Positions 1 to 9,762 of a stretch of 22,866 bases of DNA are shown here, piece by piece. The translations under genes were made by a program, and so were the position numbers. Under the pieces are notes generated by a model, which saw only the letters and a list, made by a program, of their open reading frames with translations, ran no database searches and was not told where the DNA came from. The DNA is from BOG-908 sp964244615 (GTDB lineage Bacteria > Pseudomonadota > Alphaproteobacteria > Acetobacterales > Acetobacteraceae): positions 1 through 22,866 of the forward strand of contig CAXTJP010000039.1 of NCBI GenBank assembly GCA_964244615.1, given 5' to 3'. The stretch's first letter is position 1. The number at the start of each line of letters is the position of its first letter.

Positions 1-823
1 GCACGGCGATGGTGGTCAGGCCCGCACCCGCGCGCGCCGCGGCCCGTGCGGCCATGCGCGCCGCCCCGGTCATCGTGCCGCCGCCGTAGAGCAGCGCGTG
101 GCCGCGGCTGAACTTCTGGCCGTCCACGCGCGGCACCGGCAGCATCGCGCGCCACAGCGCGGGCCCGTTCTCGAAGCAGGCGGGCGCGATCGCGTCCAGC
201 ACCTCCGGCGCGATGCCGATATCGGCCACCACGACCTCGCCGCACAGCGCCCGGCCCGGCAGCAGCAAATGGCCCGGCTTCTTGCGGAAGAACGTCACCG
301 TCAGCTGGGCCGGTGCTGCGCCAAGATCGGCGCCGCTGTCGCCCGCGACGCCGCTCGGCACGTCGATGGCCACCAGCGCGGCGCCGGCCTGCGACGCCGC
401 ACGCAACGTGTCGTGCGCGGCCCCTTCCAGCGGGCGCGAGAGGCCGGCGCCGAACACCGCATCGACCACCAGGCGCGCGCCGGCAGCCAGTTCCGGCTCG
501 ACCGGCTCCACGGCGCCGCGCCATAGCCTGGCATGGTGGCGCGCGTCGGCCGGCAGCGCGTCGATCGTGCCGACCAGGCCCAGGCGGACCGGCCAGCCGG
601 CTTCGGCCAGTAGGCGTGCCGTCACGAAGCCGTCGCCGCCGTTGTTGCCCGGGCCGCACAGGATCGCGGCGGGGCAGGGCGCGAAGCGGCGCATGATCTC
701 GGTGGCGACGGCCCGCCCCGCCTCTTCCATCAGGGCCGTGCCGGAGGTTCCGGCCGCGATGGTCAGCCGGTCGGCCACTCCCATCTGCGCGGTGGTGAGC
801 AGGGCACGGCTCATGTCGGGCAT
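1..823 (-). CDS. nnr: Bifunctional NAD(P)H-hydrate epimerase / ADP-dependent dehydratase (partial, N-terminal 274 residues)
   Basis: Repairs damaged NADH and NADPH: the N-terminal YjeF_N domain epimerises R- and S-NAD(P)HX, and the C-terminal kinase-like domain dehydrates S-NAD(P)HX using ADP. The reverse frame is open from an ATG at 823 to the left edge. The start is supported by GAAGGA seven bases upstream. Visible motifs are GPGNNGGDGF (about residues 57-66), VVDAVFGAGL (119-128) and IDVPSGV (153-159), all typical of YjeF_N. Near the edge, KFSRGHALLYGGG followed by TGAARMAARAA marks the beginning of the ribokinase-like dehydratase domain. Family members run to about 500 residues, so roughly the last 230 are missing because of the window edge, not truncation. 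It is transcribed divergently from the M16 peptidase gene across about 108 bp in which I see no convincing promoter. Confidence 0.93.
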   Translation of the reverse strand, partial: MPDMSRALLTTAQMGVADRLTIAAGTSGTALMEEAGRAVATEIMRRFAPCPAAILCGPGNNGGDGFVTARLLAEAGWPVRLGLVGTIDALPADARHHARLWRGAVEPVEPELAAGARLVVDAVFGAGLSRPLEGAAHDTLRAASQAGAALVAIDVPSGVAGDSGADLGAAPAQLTVTFFRKKPGHLLLPGRALCGEVVVADIGIAPEVLDAIAPACFENGPALWRAMLPVPRVDGQKFSRGHALLYGGGTMTGAARMAARAAARAGAGLTTIAV

Positions 824-931
824 CGGTGATCCTTCGTCTGTTGTTCCCGGCCGCGCGGGCCTGGCTGGCGGATGCTTGGCAGTGCGGGCGCCGCCGGCTT
901 AGGGTGCCGCCCAACGACCCAGGGGTGCCCG

Positions 932-3643
932 GTGTTCAAGCGTGCCATGCGTGTTTCGTGCCTGTTCGCGACCCTGACTGCCGCTGGCGCCGCGGCCGCG
1001 CAACCCGGCCCGACATCCCCCGGCGGCCCTTCGTCCAGCGGCCCCTCCGGCAGCGTGCCGGACGGCGTGGTGCGCGCGACGCTCGACAACGGCCTGCGTG
1101 TGGTCATCGTGCCCGATCACCTGGCCCCGGTGGTCACGACCGAGATCAACTACCTCGTCGGCTCGAACGACGCGCCGGCCGGCTTTCCGGGCACCGCGCA
1201 TGCGCTGGAGCACATGATGTTCCGTGGCGCGGCCGGCCTCGACCGCGACCAGCTGAGCGAACTGGGCTCGCTGCTCGGCGGCGACTACAACGCCGACACC
1301 ACCGAGACGGTGACGCAGTATTTCTACACCGTGCCGGCCGCCAACCTGCCGGTGGCGCTGCGCGTCGAGGCGTTGCGCATGCGCGGCCTGACGCTCGACC
1401 AGGCCGACTGGGACCACGAACGCGGCGCCATCGAGCAGGAGGTGAGCCGCGACCTGTCCAGCCCGATCTACACCTACCTGTCGCAGCTGCAGGCGATCAT
1501 GTTCGCCGGCACGCCCTACGAACACGACGCGCTCGGCACGCGGCCGTCCTTCGACAAGACCGACGCCAGGCTGCTGCGTATTTTCTATGACAGCTGGTAC
1601 GCGCCCAACAACGCCATCCTGGTCATCGCCGGCGACGTGCAGCCCGAGCAGACGCTGGCGCAGGTGCGTGCGGCGTTCGGCGGCATTCCGAGGCGCGAGG
1701 TGCCGGTCCACGCTCCCACCGCCGTCAGCCCCGTGCTGCCGAAGGCGCTGTCGCTGCCGACCGACCTGCCGGTCGGCGTGGTGACGCTGGCCTACCGCAT
1801 GCCGGGCCTGACCTCGCCCGATTTCGCCACCGCGGACATCCTCTCCGACACGCTGGGCAGCGAGCGTGGCGCGCTGTACGGCATGGTCACGTCCGGCCAC
1901 GCGCTGTTCTCGCAATTCGCCTACGAGCCGAAGCCGTCGGTCGGCTACGCCCTGGCCGCGGCGGCCTTTCCGAAAGGCGGCGACGCGCAGCCACTGCTGA
2001 CCGAGATGCGGTCCGTGCTGGCCGACATCGCCAGGAACGGCGTGCCGGCCGACCTGGTCGATGCCGCCAAGCGGCAGGAGGTCGCCCAGCTCGCCTTCAA
2101 GAACGACAGCATCACCGGTCTGGCCGAGAGCTGGTCCAACGCGCTCGCCTTCCAGGGTGCTAACTCGCCCGACGACGTCGCGCGCGCCTACCAGGCGGTG
2201 ACGGTGGAGGGGGTACGCGCGTTGGCGCGCCGGCTGCTGGATCCGGATCACGCCGTGACCGCGATCCTGACGCCGGAGGATTCGGGCAAGCCGGTCGCCG
2301 GCAAGGGGTTCGGCGGCGCCGAATCGTTCGGCGGGGCGCCGGGCAAGCCGGTGTCGCTGCCGCAATGGGCGTCCGACGCGTTGGCTGCCCTGCACGTGCC
2401 CGACCTCGCCACGACAGCGCAGGTCAGCGTGCTGCCCAACGGCCTGCGGCTGATCGTGCAACCCGAGCACGTGGGACGCACGGTCAGCGTGTTCGGCCAG
2501 GTGCGCCAGGTGACCGAGATGCAGGAGGCGCCGGGTCATGACGGTGTTGCCGAGCTGGTCAGCAAGCTGTTCGACTACGGCACGGAGAAGCACGACCGGC
2601 TGGGTTTCCAGAAGGCGCTGGACGACATCGCCGCGCAGGAACAGGCGGGCTCGCGCTTCTCGCTGAGGGTGCTGACGCCGGAGTTCGAGCGCGGCATGGC
2701 GCTGCTGGCGGAGAACGAGCTGCACCCGGCCTTCCCGCCCGAGGATTTCGCCATCGTCCGCCGGCAGGCGGCGCAGAGCCTGGCTGGGCTGCTGCACTCG
2801 CCCGACTACCTGTTCAAGCGTGCCGTGCAGCGCGCCGTGGTGCCGGACGGCGACCCGCAGCTGCGCCAGCCGACCCCGCAATCGATGATGACGCTGAAGC
2901 TGGAGGATGTGCGCGCCTACTACGCCGCCGCCTACCGCCCGGACCTGACCACGATCGTGGTCGCCGGCGACGTGACGCCGGAGGCGGCACGGCGCGTGGT
3001 GGAGGCAAGCTTCGGCGGCTGGCACGCGGCAGGGCCCACGCCCGCCATCGACCTGCCGGCGATCGGCCCGAACAAGACCTCCGCCGCGCACGTGCCGGAC
3101 AGCAGCAGCCTGCAGGACAGCGTGGCCCTCTCGGAAACCGTGCAGCTGCCCGTGACGAACCCGGACCGCTACAACCTGATGGTCGGCAACACGATCCTGG
3201 GAAGCGGCTTCTCGTCGCGGCTGTATCGCGACCTGCGGGTGAAGTCGGGCTACGTCTACAGCGTGGACAGCCAGCTCGACTGGACGCGCACGCGCTGCAA
3301 CTACAGCGTGGATTTCGGCGCCGACCCGGACAACGTGGGCAAGGCCCGCGCCATGGTGATGCAGGACATACGCGACCTGCAGGCGAACCCCGTGAGCGGG
3401 ACGGAGCTGACACGGGCCAAGGCGCAGATGCTGCGCCGCCTGCCGATGCAGCGGGCGAGCGTGGATGCCGTCGCCTCGCTATACCTCCGGCTGATCGACC
3501 TGGGACTGCCGCTCGACACGCCCCAGGTGGCGGCCCAGCACTATTACGACGCGACGCCGGAGACGGTAAGGGCGGCGTTCAAGGCGTATCTGCGGCCGGA
3601 CGACCTGGCGCAAGTGGTCAAGGGGCCGGCGGTCTCGCAGTAG
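932..3643 (+). CDS. Secreted M16-family zinc metallopeptidase, two-domain (pitrilysin/PqqL-like)
   Basis: Predicted periplasmic zinc peptidase of about 903 residues with two M16 halves. I chose GTG 932 because AGGGG sits six bases upstream and the product starts with a basic segment (FKRAMR), a hydrophobic stretch and an Ala-rich site ending AAAAQ, which together look like a Sec signal peptide. ATG 947 or ATG 872 are alternatives. The inverted zinc motif HXXEH reads HALEH at about residues 90-94. The third ligand is the Glu in IEQEVSRD about 77 residues later (about E171). The second half lacks HXXEH (it has DGVAELVSKLFDYGT at the equivalent place) but keeps LYRDLRVKSGYVYSV, the substrate-side Arg/Tyr region of inactive M16 halves. 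That is normal for the family. The substrate cannot be told from sequence. The gene stands alone, 87 bp before maeB. Confidence 0.93.
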   Translation: MFKRAMRVSCLFATLTAAGAAAAQPGPTSPGGPSSSGPSGSVPDGVVRATLDNGLRVVIVPDHLAPVVTTEINYLVGSNDAPAGFPGTAHALEHMMFRGAAGLDRDQLSELGSLLGGDYNADTTETVTQYFYTVPAANLPVALRVEALRMRGLTLDQADWDHERGAIEQEVSRDLSSPIYTYLSQLQAIMFAGTPYEHDALGTRPSFDKTDARLLRIFYDSWYAPNNAILVIAGDVQPEQTLAQVRAAFGGIPRREVPVHAPTAVSPVLPKALSLPTDLPVGVVTLAYRMPGLTSPDFATADILSDTLGSERGALYGMVTSGHALFSQFAYEPKPSVGYALAAAAFPKGGDAQPLLTEMRSVLADIARNGVPADLVDAAKRQEVAQLAFKNDSITGLAESWSNALAFQGANSPDDVARAYQAVTVEGVRALARRLLDPDHAVTAILTPEDSGKPVAGKGFGGAESFGGAPGKPVSLPQWASDALAALHVPDLATTAQVSVLPNGLRLIVQPEHVGRTVSVFGQVRQVTEMQEAPGHDGVAELVSKLFDYGTEKHDRLGFQKALDDIAAQEQAGSRFSLRVLTPEFERGMALLAENELHPAFPPEDFAIVRRQAAQSLAGLLHSPDYLFKRAVQRAVVPDGDPQLRQPTPQSMMTLKLEDVRAYYAAAYRPDLTTIVVAGDVTPEAARRVVEASFGGWHAAGPTPAIDLPAIGPNKTSAAHVPDSSSLQDSVALSETVQLPVTNPDRYNLMVGNTILGSGFSSRLYRDLRVKSGYVYSVDSQLDWTRTRCNYSVDFGADPDNVGKARAMVMQDIRDLQANPVSGTELTRAKAQMLRRLPMQRASVDAVASLYLRLIDLGLPLDTPQVAAQHYYDATPETVRAAFKAYLRPDDLAQVVKGPAVSQ

Positions 3644-3730
3644 GCACGAAGCCTTGACGTCTGCCGCGCTTCCCCCTCGCCGGGGGCTCTGTGGTAGCAA
3701 CCGCCTCGCGTATAACGGGCTCAGCTGACC

Positions 3731-6002
<2,272 letters not shown>

Positions 6003-6019
<17 letters not shown>

Positions 6020-6281
6020 TCTCGCCCAGGCGGCGGCCGCCGGAGTTGACGAACACGACGCGGTCCGGCCCGCCGCCGCGTAACGTGACGGCCACCCGGT
6101 CGCCCAGACCCGACACGCCGGCGATCTGCGTGCCGGCGGGCTCGTCCAGCACGGTATTCATCAGGGTCTCCGGCACCACCGCGACGCCGGCCATGCGATG
6201 CACGATCGTGACCGCGATGGTGGCCACACCGGCCACGATCAGCACACCCATCGCCACCACCAGGACCAGCAGACCGCGCAT
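6003..6281 (-). CDS. Small single-pass membrane protein, DUF6476-like
   Basis: A 92-residue protein of unknown function. The start at 6281 is preferred over an in-frame ATG at 6359 because GGGAG lies seven bases upstream and because the protein then opens directly with a hydrophobic helix (residues about 3-27, RGLLVLVVAMGVLIVAG...). The rest is a short soluble domain ending FVNSGGRRLGEIRLAR. Composition and layout fit the small alphaproteobacterial membrane family I know as DUF6476. That assignment is from memory and tentative. The final 17 bases overlap the 3' end of maeB on the opposite strand, and upstream it is divergent from pyrF with 119 bp between starts. Confidence 0.75.
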
Positions 6282-6400
6282 TGTCAGGCTCCCGCCAGCA
6301 CGGCGACAGTCAGACGCGAGCGTCGCCACGCGCGCAAGATCTTGATCCGCCCGCTTCACGGCCCTAGTGCTCCGAACCGCACCGTCAGGACACGCCCGTC

Positions 6401-7144
6401 ATGCAAGAGGGCACCAAGACCTCCGATCGTCCCTTGCCCGAACGGATGGCCGACCGCCTGATCGTGGCGCTCGACGTGGGCAGCGTTGAGGCGGCCGCGG
6501 CCATGGTGGACCGCCTCGACGGCGTGGTCTCGTTCTTCAAGATCGGCATGTGGCTGCAATATGCGGCCGGCGTGGACGGGCTGATCGATCGGCTGACCGG
6601 GACGGGCAAGCAGCTGTTCCTCGACGCCAAGATGTACGACATCCCGCAGACCGTGGCCAAGGGCGTGGCCGCCGCGGCCGAACGCGGCGTCAGCTTCGTC
6701 ACCGTGCATGGCGACGAGGCGATCATCCGTGCGGCGGTGCGGGCCAAAGGCGGGTCGGCGCTGAAGGTGTTCGCGGTGACGGTGCTGACCAGCCTGGACG
6801 ACGCGGCGCTGCGTCAGATGGGCTACGGCGTCTCCGCGCGCGAACTGGTGCGCCTGCGCGCCGCGGCCGCGGTCGGCTGCGGGTGCGACGGCATCATCGC
6901 CTCGGCCGACGACAACCCCGACGAGATACGACGGCTGGCGGGCTCGGATCGGCTGCTCATCGCGACACCGGGCGTGCGCCAGGCAGCGGGGACCCTCAAC
7001 GACCATCGGCGCAGCGCGACCCCGGGGCAGGCGATCAAGGCCGGCGCCGACTACCTGGTGGTGGGCCGGCCGATCGTGGAAGCGGCCGACCCCGTGGCAG
7101 CCGTACGGGCCTTCGTGTCCGAGATGCAGGAGGCGGCGCTCTGA
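6401..7144 (+). CDS. pyrF: Orotidine 5'-phosphate decarboxylase
   Basis: Converts OMP to UMP, the last step of de novo pyrimidine synthesis; a cytoplasmic TIM-barrel dimer. The 247-residue length fits the family. Visible motifs are LIVALDV at the first strand (D25), FFKIGM (K47), the catalytic D-x-K-x-x-D-I motif as DAKMYDIPQTV (D75, K77, D80), TPGVR and VVGRPI in the C-terminal phosphate-binding part. The DAKMYDIP wording departs from the textbook DLKFHDIP but keeps all three charged residues. ATG 6401 has only a weak AGGA upstream; ATG 6446 is possible and would remove an unconserved 15-residue leader. The stop codon is shared with the start region of the rluD-like gene, so the two are almost certainly cotranscribed and translationally coupled. 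Confidence 0.96.
   Translation: MQEGTKTSDRPLPERMADRLIVALDVGSVEAAAAMVDRLDGVVSFFKIGMWLQYAAGVDGLIDRLTGTGKQLFLDAKMYDIPQTVAKGVAAAAERGVSFVTVHGDEAIIRAAVRAKGGSALKVFAVTVLTSLDDAALRQMGYGVSARELVRLRAAAAVGCGCDGIIASADDNPDEIRRLAGSDRLLIATPGVRQAAGTLNDHRRSATPGQAIKAGADYLVVGRPIVEAADPVAAVRAFVSEMQEAAL
7128..7133 (+). promoter_or_regulatory. Perfect Shine-Dalgarno AGGAGG that fixes a CTG start
   Basis: AGGAGG lies inside the last codons of pyrF, seven bases before CTG 7141-7143. The CTG overlaps the pyrF stop in the form CTGA. No ATG, GTG or TTG in the pseudouridine synthase frame has a comparable site: the next usable codon is GTG 7177, which has no ribosome-binding site and would cut into the start of the conserved domain. 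This makes CTG the best-supported start. Confidence 0.7.
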
Positions 7145-8115
7145 GCCAGCCCGCGACCCCTGACCCGATCTGCCTGGTGGCGCCGCCCGAGGCAGCGGGG
7201 TTGCGCGCGGACCGCTATCTGGCCGATGCGACGGGCACCCTGTCGCGGTCGCGCGTCAAGCTGCTGATCGAGGGCGGACGCGCGACGCGGGACGGCAGCG
7301 TCTTCACCCAGCCGGCCGAGCCGATACGCCCCGGCAGCGCCTATGTCCTGACGCAGCCCGAACCGGTCTCGGCGACGCCGCTGCCGCAGGCCATCCCGTT
7401 CACCATCCTCTACGAGGACGGCCAGCTGATCGTGCTGGACAAGCCGGCGGGGCTGGTCGTGCATCCTGCGCCCGGCAACCAGGACGGCACGCTGGTCAAC
7501 GCCCTGCTGGCCCATTGCGGCGACACGCTGCCCGGCATCGGCGGCGAGCGGCGGCCGGGCATCGTGCACCGGCTGGACCGCGACACCTCCGGCGTGATGG
7601 TGGTGGCCAAGACCGAGCAGGCGCTGGCGACGCTGTCGGCCGCCTTCGCCGCGCGCGACATCGAACGTGCCTACGTGGCCCTGGTCTGGGGGTTGCCGAA
7701 CCCGCCGGCCGGCGAGATCGAAGGCGCGATCGGGCGTGATCCGCGGGATCGCAAGCGCATGGCGCTGGTCACCCGCGGCGGCAAGCCGGCGCTGACCCGT
7801 TACCGCACCCTCGGGGTGTTTCACGCCGCGATCAGCCTGTTGGAATGCCGGCTGGCGACCGGCCGGACGCACCAGATACGGGTGCACCTGTCGGCGGGCG
7901 GCCACCCGGTCGTGGGCGATCCGGTCTATCTGCGCCGCATTCCGGCCGCGAGCCGGTCTGTGCCCGAGCCCGCCCGCTCGCTGCTGCTCGACTTTCCAAG
8001 GCAGGCCCTGCACGCGGCAATGCTGGGTTTCCGCCATCCCGCCAGCGGGGCGGAGTTACGCTTCGAAAGCCCGTTGCCCGCGGATTTAAAGAGTTTGTTG
8101 ACCAATATCGCCTAG
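7141..8115 (+). CDS. rluD: RluA/RluD-family 23S rRNA pseudouridine synthase
   Basis: Isomerises specific uridines in large-subunit rRNA to pseudouridine. With the CTG start it is 324 residues, usual for RluD. An S4-type RNA-binding domain occupies about residues 15-75 (AAGLRADRYLADATGTLSRS, then RVKLLIEGG). The catalytic domain begins at ILYEDGQLIVLDKPAGLVVHP. The active-site signature HRLDRDTSG is at 143-151, with D146 expected to be the nucleophile. GRTHQIRVHL and GHPVVGDPVY follow, as in the RluA/C/D group. The reading frame is open far upstream through pyrF, but the protein homology begins only after pyrF's stop. RluD rather than RluC is inferred from length and motif wording; the exact target uridines cannot be told. 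Confidence 0.92.
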   Translation: MSQPATPDPICLVAPPEAAGLRADRYLADATGTLSRSRVKLLIEGGRATRDGSVFTQPAEPIRPGSAYVLTQPEPVSATPLPQAIPFTILYEDGQLIVLDKPAGLVVHPAPGNQDGTLVNALLAHCGDTLPGIGGERRPGIVHRLDRDTSGVMVVAKTEQALATLSAAFAARDIERAYVALVWGLPNPPAGEIEGAIGRDPRDRKRMALVTRGGKPALTRYRTLGVFHAAISLLECRLATGRTHQIRVHLSAGGHPVVGDPVYLRRIPAASRSVPEPARSLLLDFPRQALHAAMLGFRHPASGAELRFESPLPADLKSLLTNIA

Positions 8116-8166
8116 GATCAGGCAATTCACACACGCGTGAACATTGTTGCCGAACCCTGAAGATTG

Positions 8167-8195
8167 TTGACAGGACCTCCTGGGTCCTGTATGCA
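8167..8195 (+). promoter_or_regulatory. Sigma70-type promoter of rpoH with an embedded inverted repeat
   Basis: TTGACA (8167-8172), a 17-base spacer and TATGCA (8190-8195) make the best housekeeping promoter in the window. Transcription would start near 8202, giving a leader of about 175 bases before GTG 8377. The spacer contains a perfect 8-bp inverted repeat, ACAGGACC (8170-8177) and GGTCCTGT (8183-8190) with a 5-base loop, so it overlaps the end of the -35 and the first base of the -10. Just upstream are the repeats ATTGTTG at 8143 and 8163, exactly 20 bp apart, and a TTCAC-N6-GTGAA dyad (8126-8141). The promoter is a sequence match; regulation at the dyads is inference. Confidence 0.65.
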
Positions 8196-8376
8196 GACTG
8201 CGTAAGCCTGGCGGGCGTGCCGGGTGGTCGATCGCCGTCCGGGCTTGCCTGACAGGGAGACCGGAACGGGCGTGATAACGTCCTCGCGCTCCACCTTCCA
8301 ATCCGAAACCACATCGCGCCTGCGCCGTAATGGGCAGTAACCGGGTGTCGTTGCCGGACTTCAAGGAGCCGTTTCC

Positions 8377-9261
8377 GTGGCATCAGCCTTCGTCAATGTC
8401 GCCCCCGAGGGGAACCTCTCCCGCTACCTGCAGGAGATACGCAAATTTCCGATGCTCACCCCGGAGGAGGAGCTGTCGCTCTCTCATGCCTGGCGTGACA
8501 GCGAGGACATGAAAGCGGCGCACAAGCTCGTCACCTCGCATCTTCGCCTGGTCGCCAAGATCGCCATGGGCTATCGCGGCTACGGCCTGCCGGTCGGCGA
8601 ACTGATCAGCGAGGGCAACGTCGGCATGATGCAGGCCGTCAAGCGCTTCGATCCCGATCGCGGCTTCCGGCTTGCGACCTACGCCATGTGGTGGATACGG
8701 GCGGCCATCCAGGAATACATCCTGCACAGCTGGTCGCTCGTGAAGATGGGCACCACGGCCGCGCAGAAGAAGCTGTTCTTCAACCTGCGCCGGCTGAAGG
8801 GTCAGATGCAGGCAATCGAGGACGGCGACCTGCGGCCCGAGCATGTGGCCAAGATCGCGACCACGCTCGGCGTGCCGGAGCAGGACGTGGTCAGCATGAA
8901 CCGCCGGCTGGCGGCGCCGGACCACAGCCTGAACGCTCCGGTTCGCGCCGACAGCGAGGGCGAGTGGCAGGACTGGCTGGTTGACGAAGGCGAGAACCAG
9001 GAATCCGAGCTGGCCGAACGCGAGGAGCTGTCCGGGCGCAAGGCCCTACTCGGCGGTGCGCTGACGTCGCTGAACGATCGTGAGCGTCACATCCTGATAG
9101 AGCGTCGGCTTAAGGACAACCCGACGACGCTCGAGGAGCTTTCGCAGCAATACAACATCTCGCGCGAGCGTGTGCGTCAGATCGAGGTGCGCGCGTTCGA
9201 GAAGCTGCAGAAGGCGATGCGCACCCAGGTGGCCGAGCGTCGCCTGGCGCAGGCCGCCTGA
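8377..9261 (+). CDS. rpoH: RNA polymerase sigma-32 (heat-shock) factor RpoH
   Basis: Directs RNA polymerase to heat-shock promoters. The start is GTG 8377, with AAGGAG eight bases upstream. The 294-residue protein has region 1.2/2 (from NLSRYLQEIRKFPMLTPEEE through LISEGNVGMMQAVKRFDPDRGFRLATYAMWWIRAAIQEYI), the RpoH box QKKLFFNLR at 130-138 that separates sigma-32 from other sigma70 factors, a region 3 with PDHSLNAPV, and a region 4 helix-turn-helix (TLEELSQQYNISRERVRQIEVRAFEKLQKAM, about 255-285). It is monocistronic: its own promoter lies at 8167 and a strong terminator follows five bases after the stop. Alphaproteobacteria often carry more than one RpoH; whether this is the principal one cannot be told here. 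Confidence 0.97.
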   Translation: MASAFVNVAPEGNLSRYLQEIRKFPMLTPEEELSLSHAWRDSEDMKAAHKLVTSHLRLVAKIAMGYRGYGLPVGELISEGNVGMMQAVKRFDPDRGFRLATYAMWWIRAAIQEYILHSWSLVKMGTTAAQKKLFFNLRRLKGQMQAIEDGDLRPEHVAKIATTLGVPEQDVVSMNRRLAAPDHSLNAPVRADSEGEWQDWLVDEGENQESELAEREELSGRKALLGGALTSLNDRERHILIERRLKDNPTTLEELSQQYNISRERVRQIEVRAFEKLQKAMRTQVAERRLAQAA

Positions 9262-9265
9262 TCGG

Positions 9266-9300
9266 CGAGCCGAGGCTTCACGCCTCGGCTCGTCTGCTTT
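9266..9300 (+). terminator. Rho-independent terminator of rpoH
   Basis: A perfect 11-bp stem, CGAGCCGAGGC (9266-9276) and GCCTCGGCTCG (9282-9292), with a 5-base loop, is followed by the T-rich tail TCTGCTTTCT. It begins five bases after the rpoH stop. The convergent membrane-protein gene ends at 9301, so the hairpin also sits just beyond that gene, but on that strand there is no T-tract, so efficient termination is expected mainly for rpoH. Confidence 0.9.
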
Positions 9301-9762
9301 CTACAGAGACTGGTCAAGGTTCCAGGTCGATCGCAGCGTCTCGAGTTCGGCCTTGAGCGCGCGTGACTTGGCGGCCTCCTTGGCGTCCCAGAGGACGCGT
9401 ATGGCTACCGGCGTGATCTGGCACATGGCCCAGGCAGTTGCACCGGCGCCCCAGGCCATGCACAGGGTCGCCGGCTCGGTCAGGATCGTGAGCGCCTGGT
9501 CAAGGCGGTCCCCGGCCATCCAGAGACGCCAGACTGGGCCCAGCGCCGTTGCCGCGCAGCCAAGGGCGACGGCCCTGGCTTGCCCACGGCCGGAACGCGG
9601 CTCGGCCAGCAGGCAGAGCCCGGTCGGTGCAAGCACGACCACCAGCATCAGCAGCGTCGGCGCGGCGAAGGTCAGCAGGGCGCCGCAGGCGAGCCCCTGA
9701 ACCCATATCGTGCGTCCGCGACGCCTGCCCGTAACGCCCGCGGCAGTCTCCGCCGCCGTCAT
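9301..9762 (-). CDS. Small multi-pass membrane protein, partner of the upstream pseudokinase
   Basis: A 153-residue protein of unknown function; I do not recognise a family. The start is ATG 9762, which overlaps the stop of the pseudokinase gene as ATGA, so translation is probably coupled; a longer in-frame opening to 10053 is only shadow sequence in the kinase gene. It has a basic N-terminus (GRRRGR, residues 12-17), a long hydrophobic block (about 21-53, long enough for a hairpin of two helices), another segment at about 64-83 and one at about 95-122. It ends in a charged, probably helical cytoplasmic tail (DAKEAAKSRALKAELETLRS). The basic N-terminus and charged C-terminus suggest both ends face the cytoplasm (inference). 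Its tight coupling suggests a complex with the tail-anchored pseudokinase. Confidence 0.8.
   Translation of the reverse strand: MTAAETAAGVTGRRRGRTIWVQGLACGALLTFAAPTLLMLVVVLAPTGLCLLAEPRSGRGQARAVALGCAATALGPVWRLWMAGDRLDQALTILTEPATLCMAWGAGATAWAMCQITPVAIRVLWDAKEAAKSRALKAELETLRSTWNLDQSL

Noticed and set aside
899..3091. 730-codon open frame on the minus strand opposite the M16 gene
   Set aside because: Arg/Gln/His-rich with no domain, exactly antisense to a gene with clear catalytic motifs; a typical shadow in GC-rich DNA.
3672..3686. CCCCC-TCGCC-GGGGG hairpin after the M16 gene as a terminator
   Set aside because: Only five pairs and no T-tract on either strand.
3688..3716. TATAAC before maeB as a promoter
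   Set aside because: No acceptable -35 at 16-18 bases (TCTGTG); TTGACG at 3654 is far too distant.
6342..6370. TTGATC-N17-TAGTGC as a pyrF promoter
   Set aside because: The -35 is reasonable but the -10 matches the consensus at too few positions to call.
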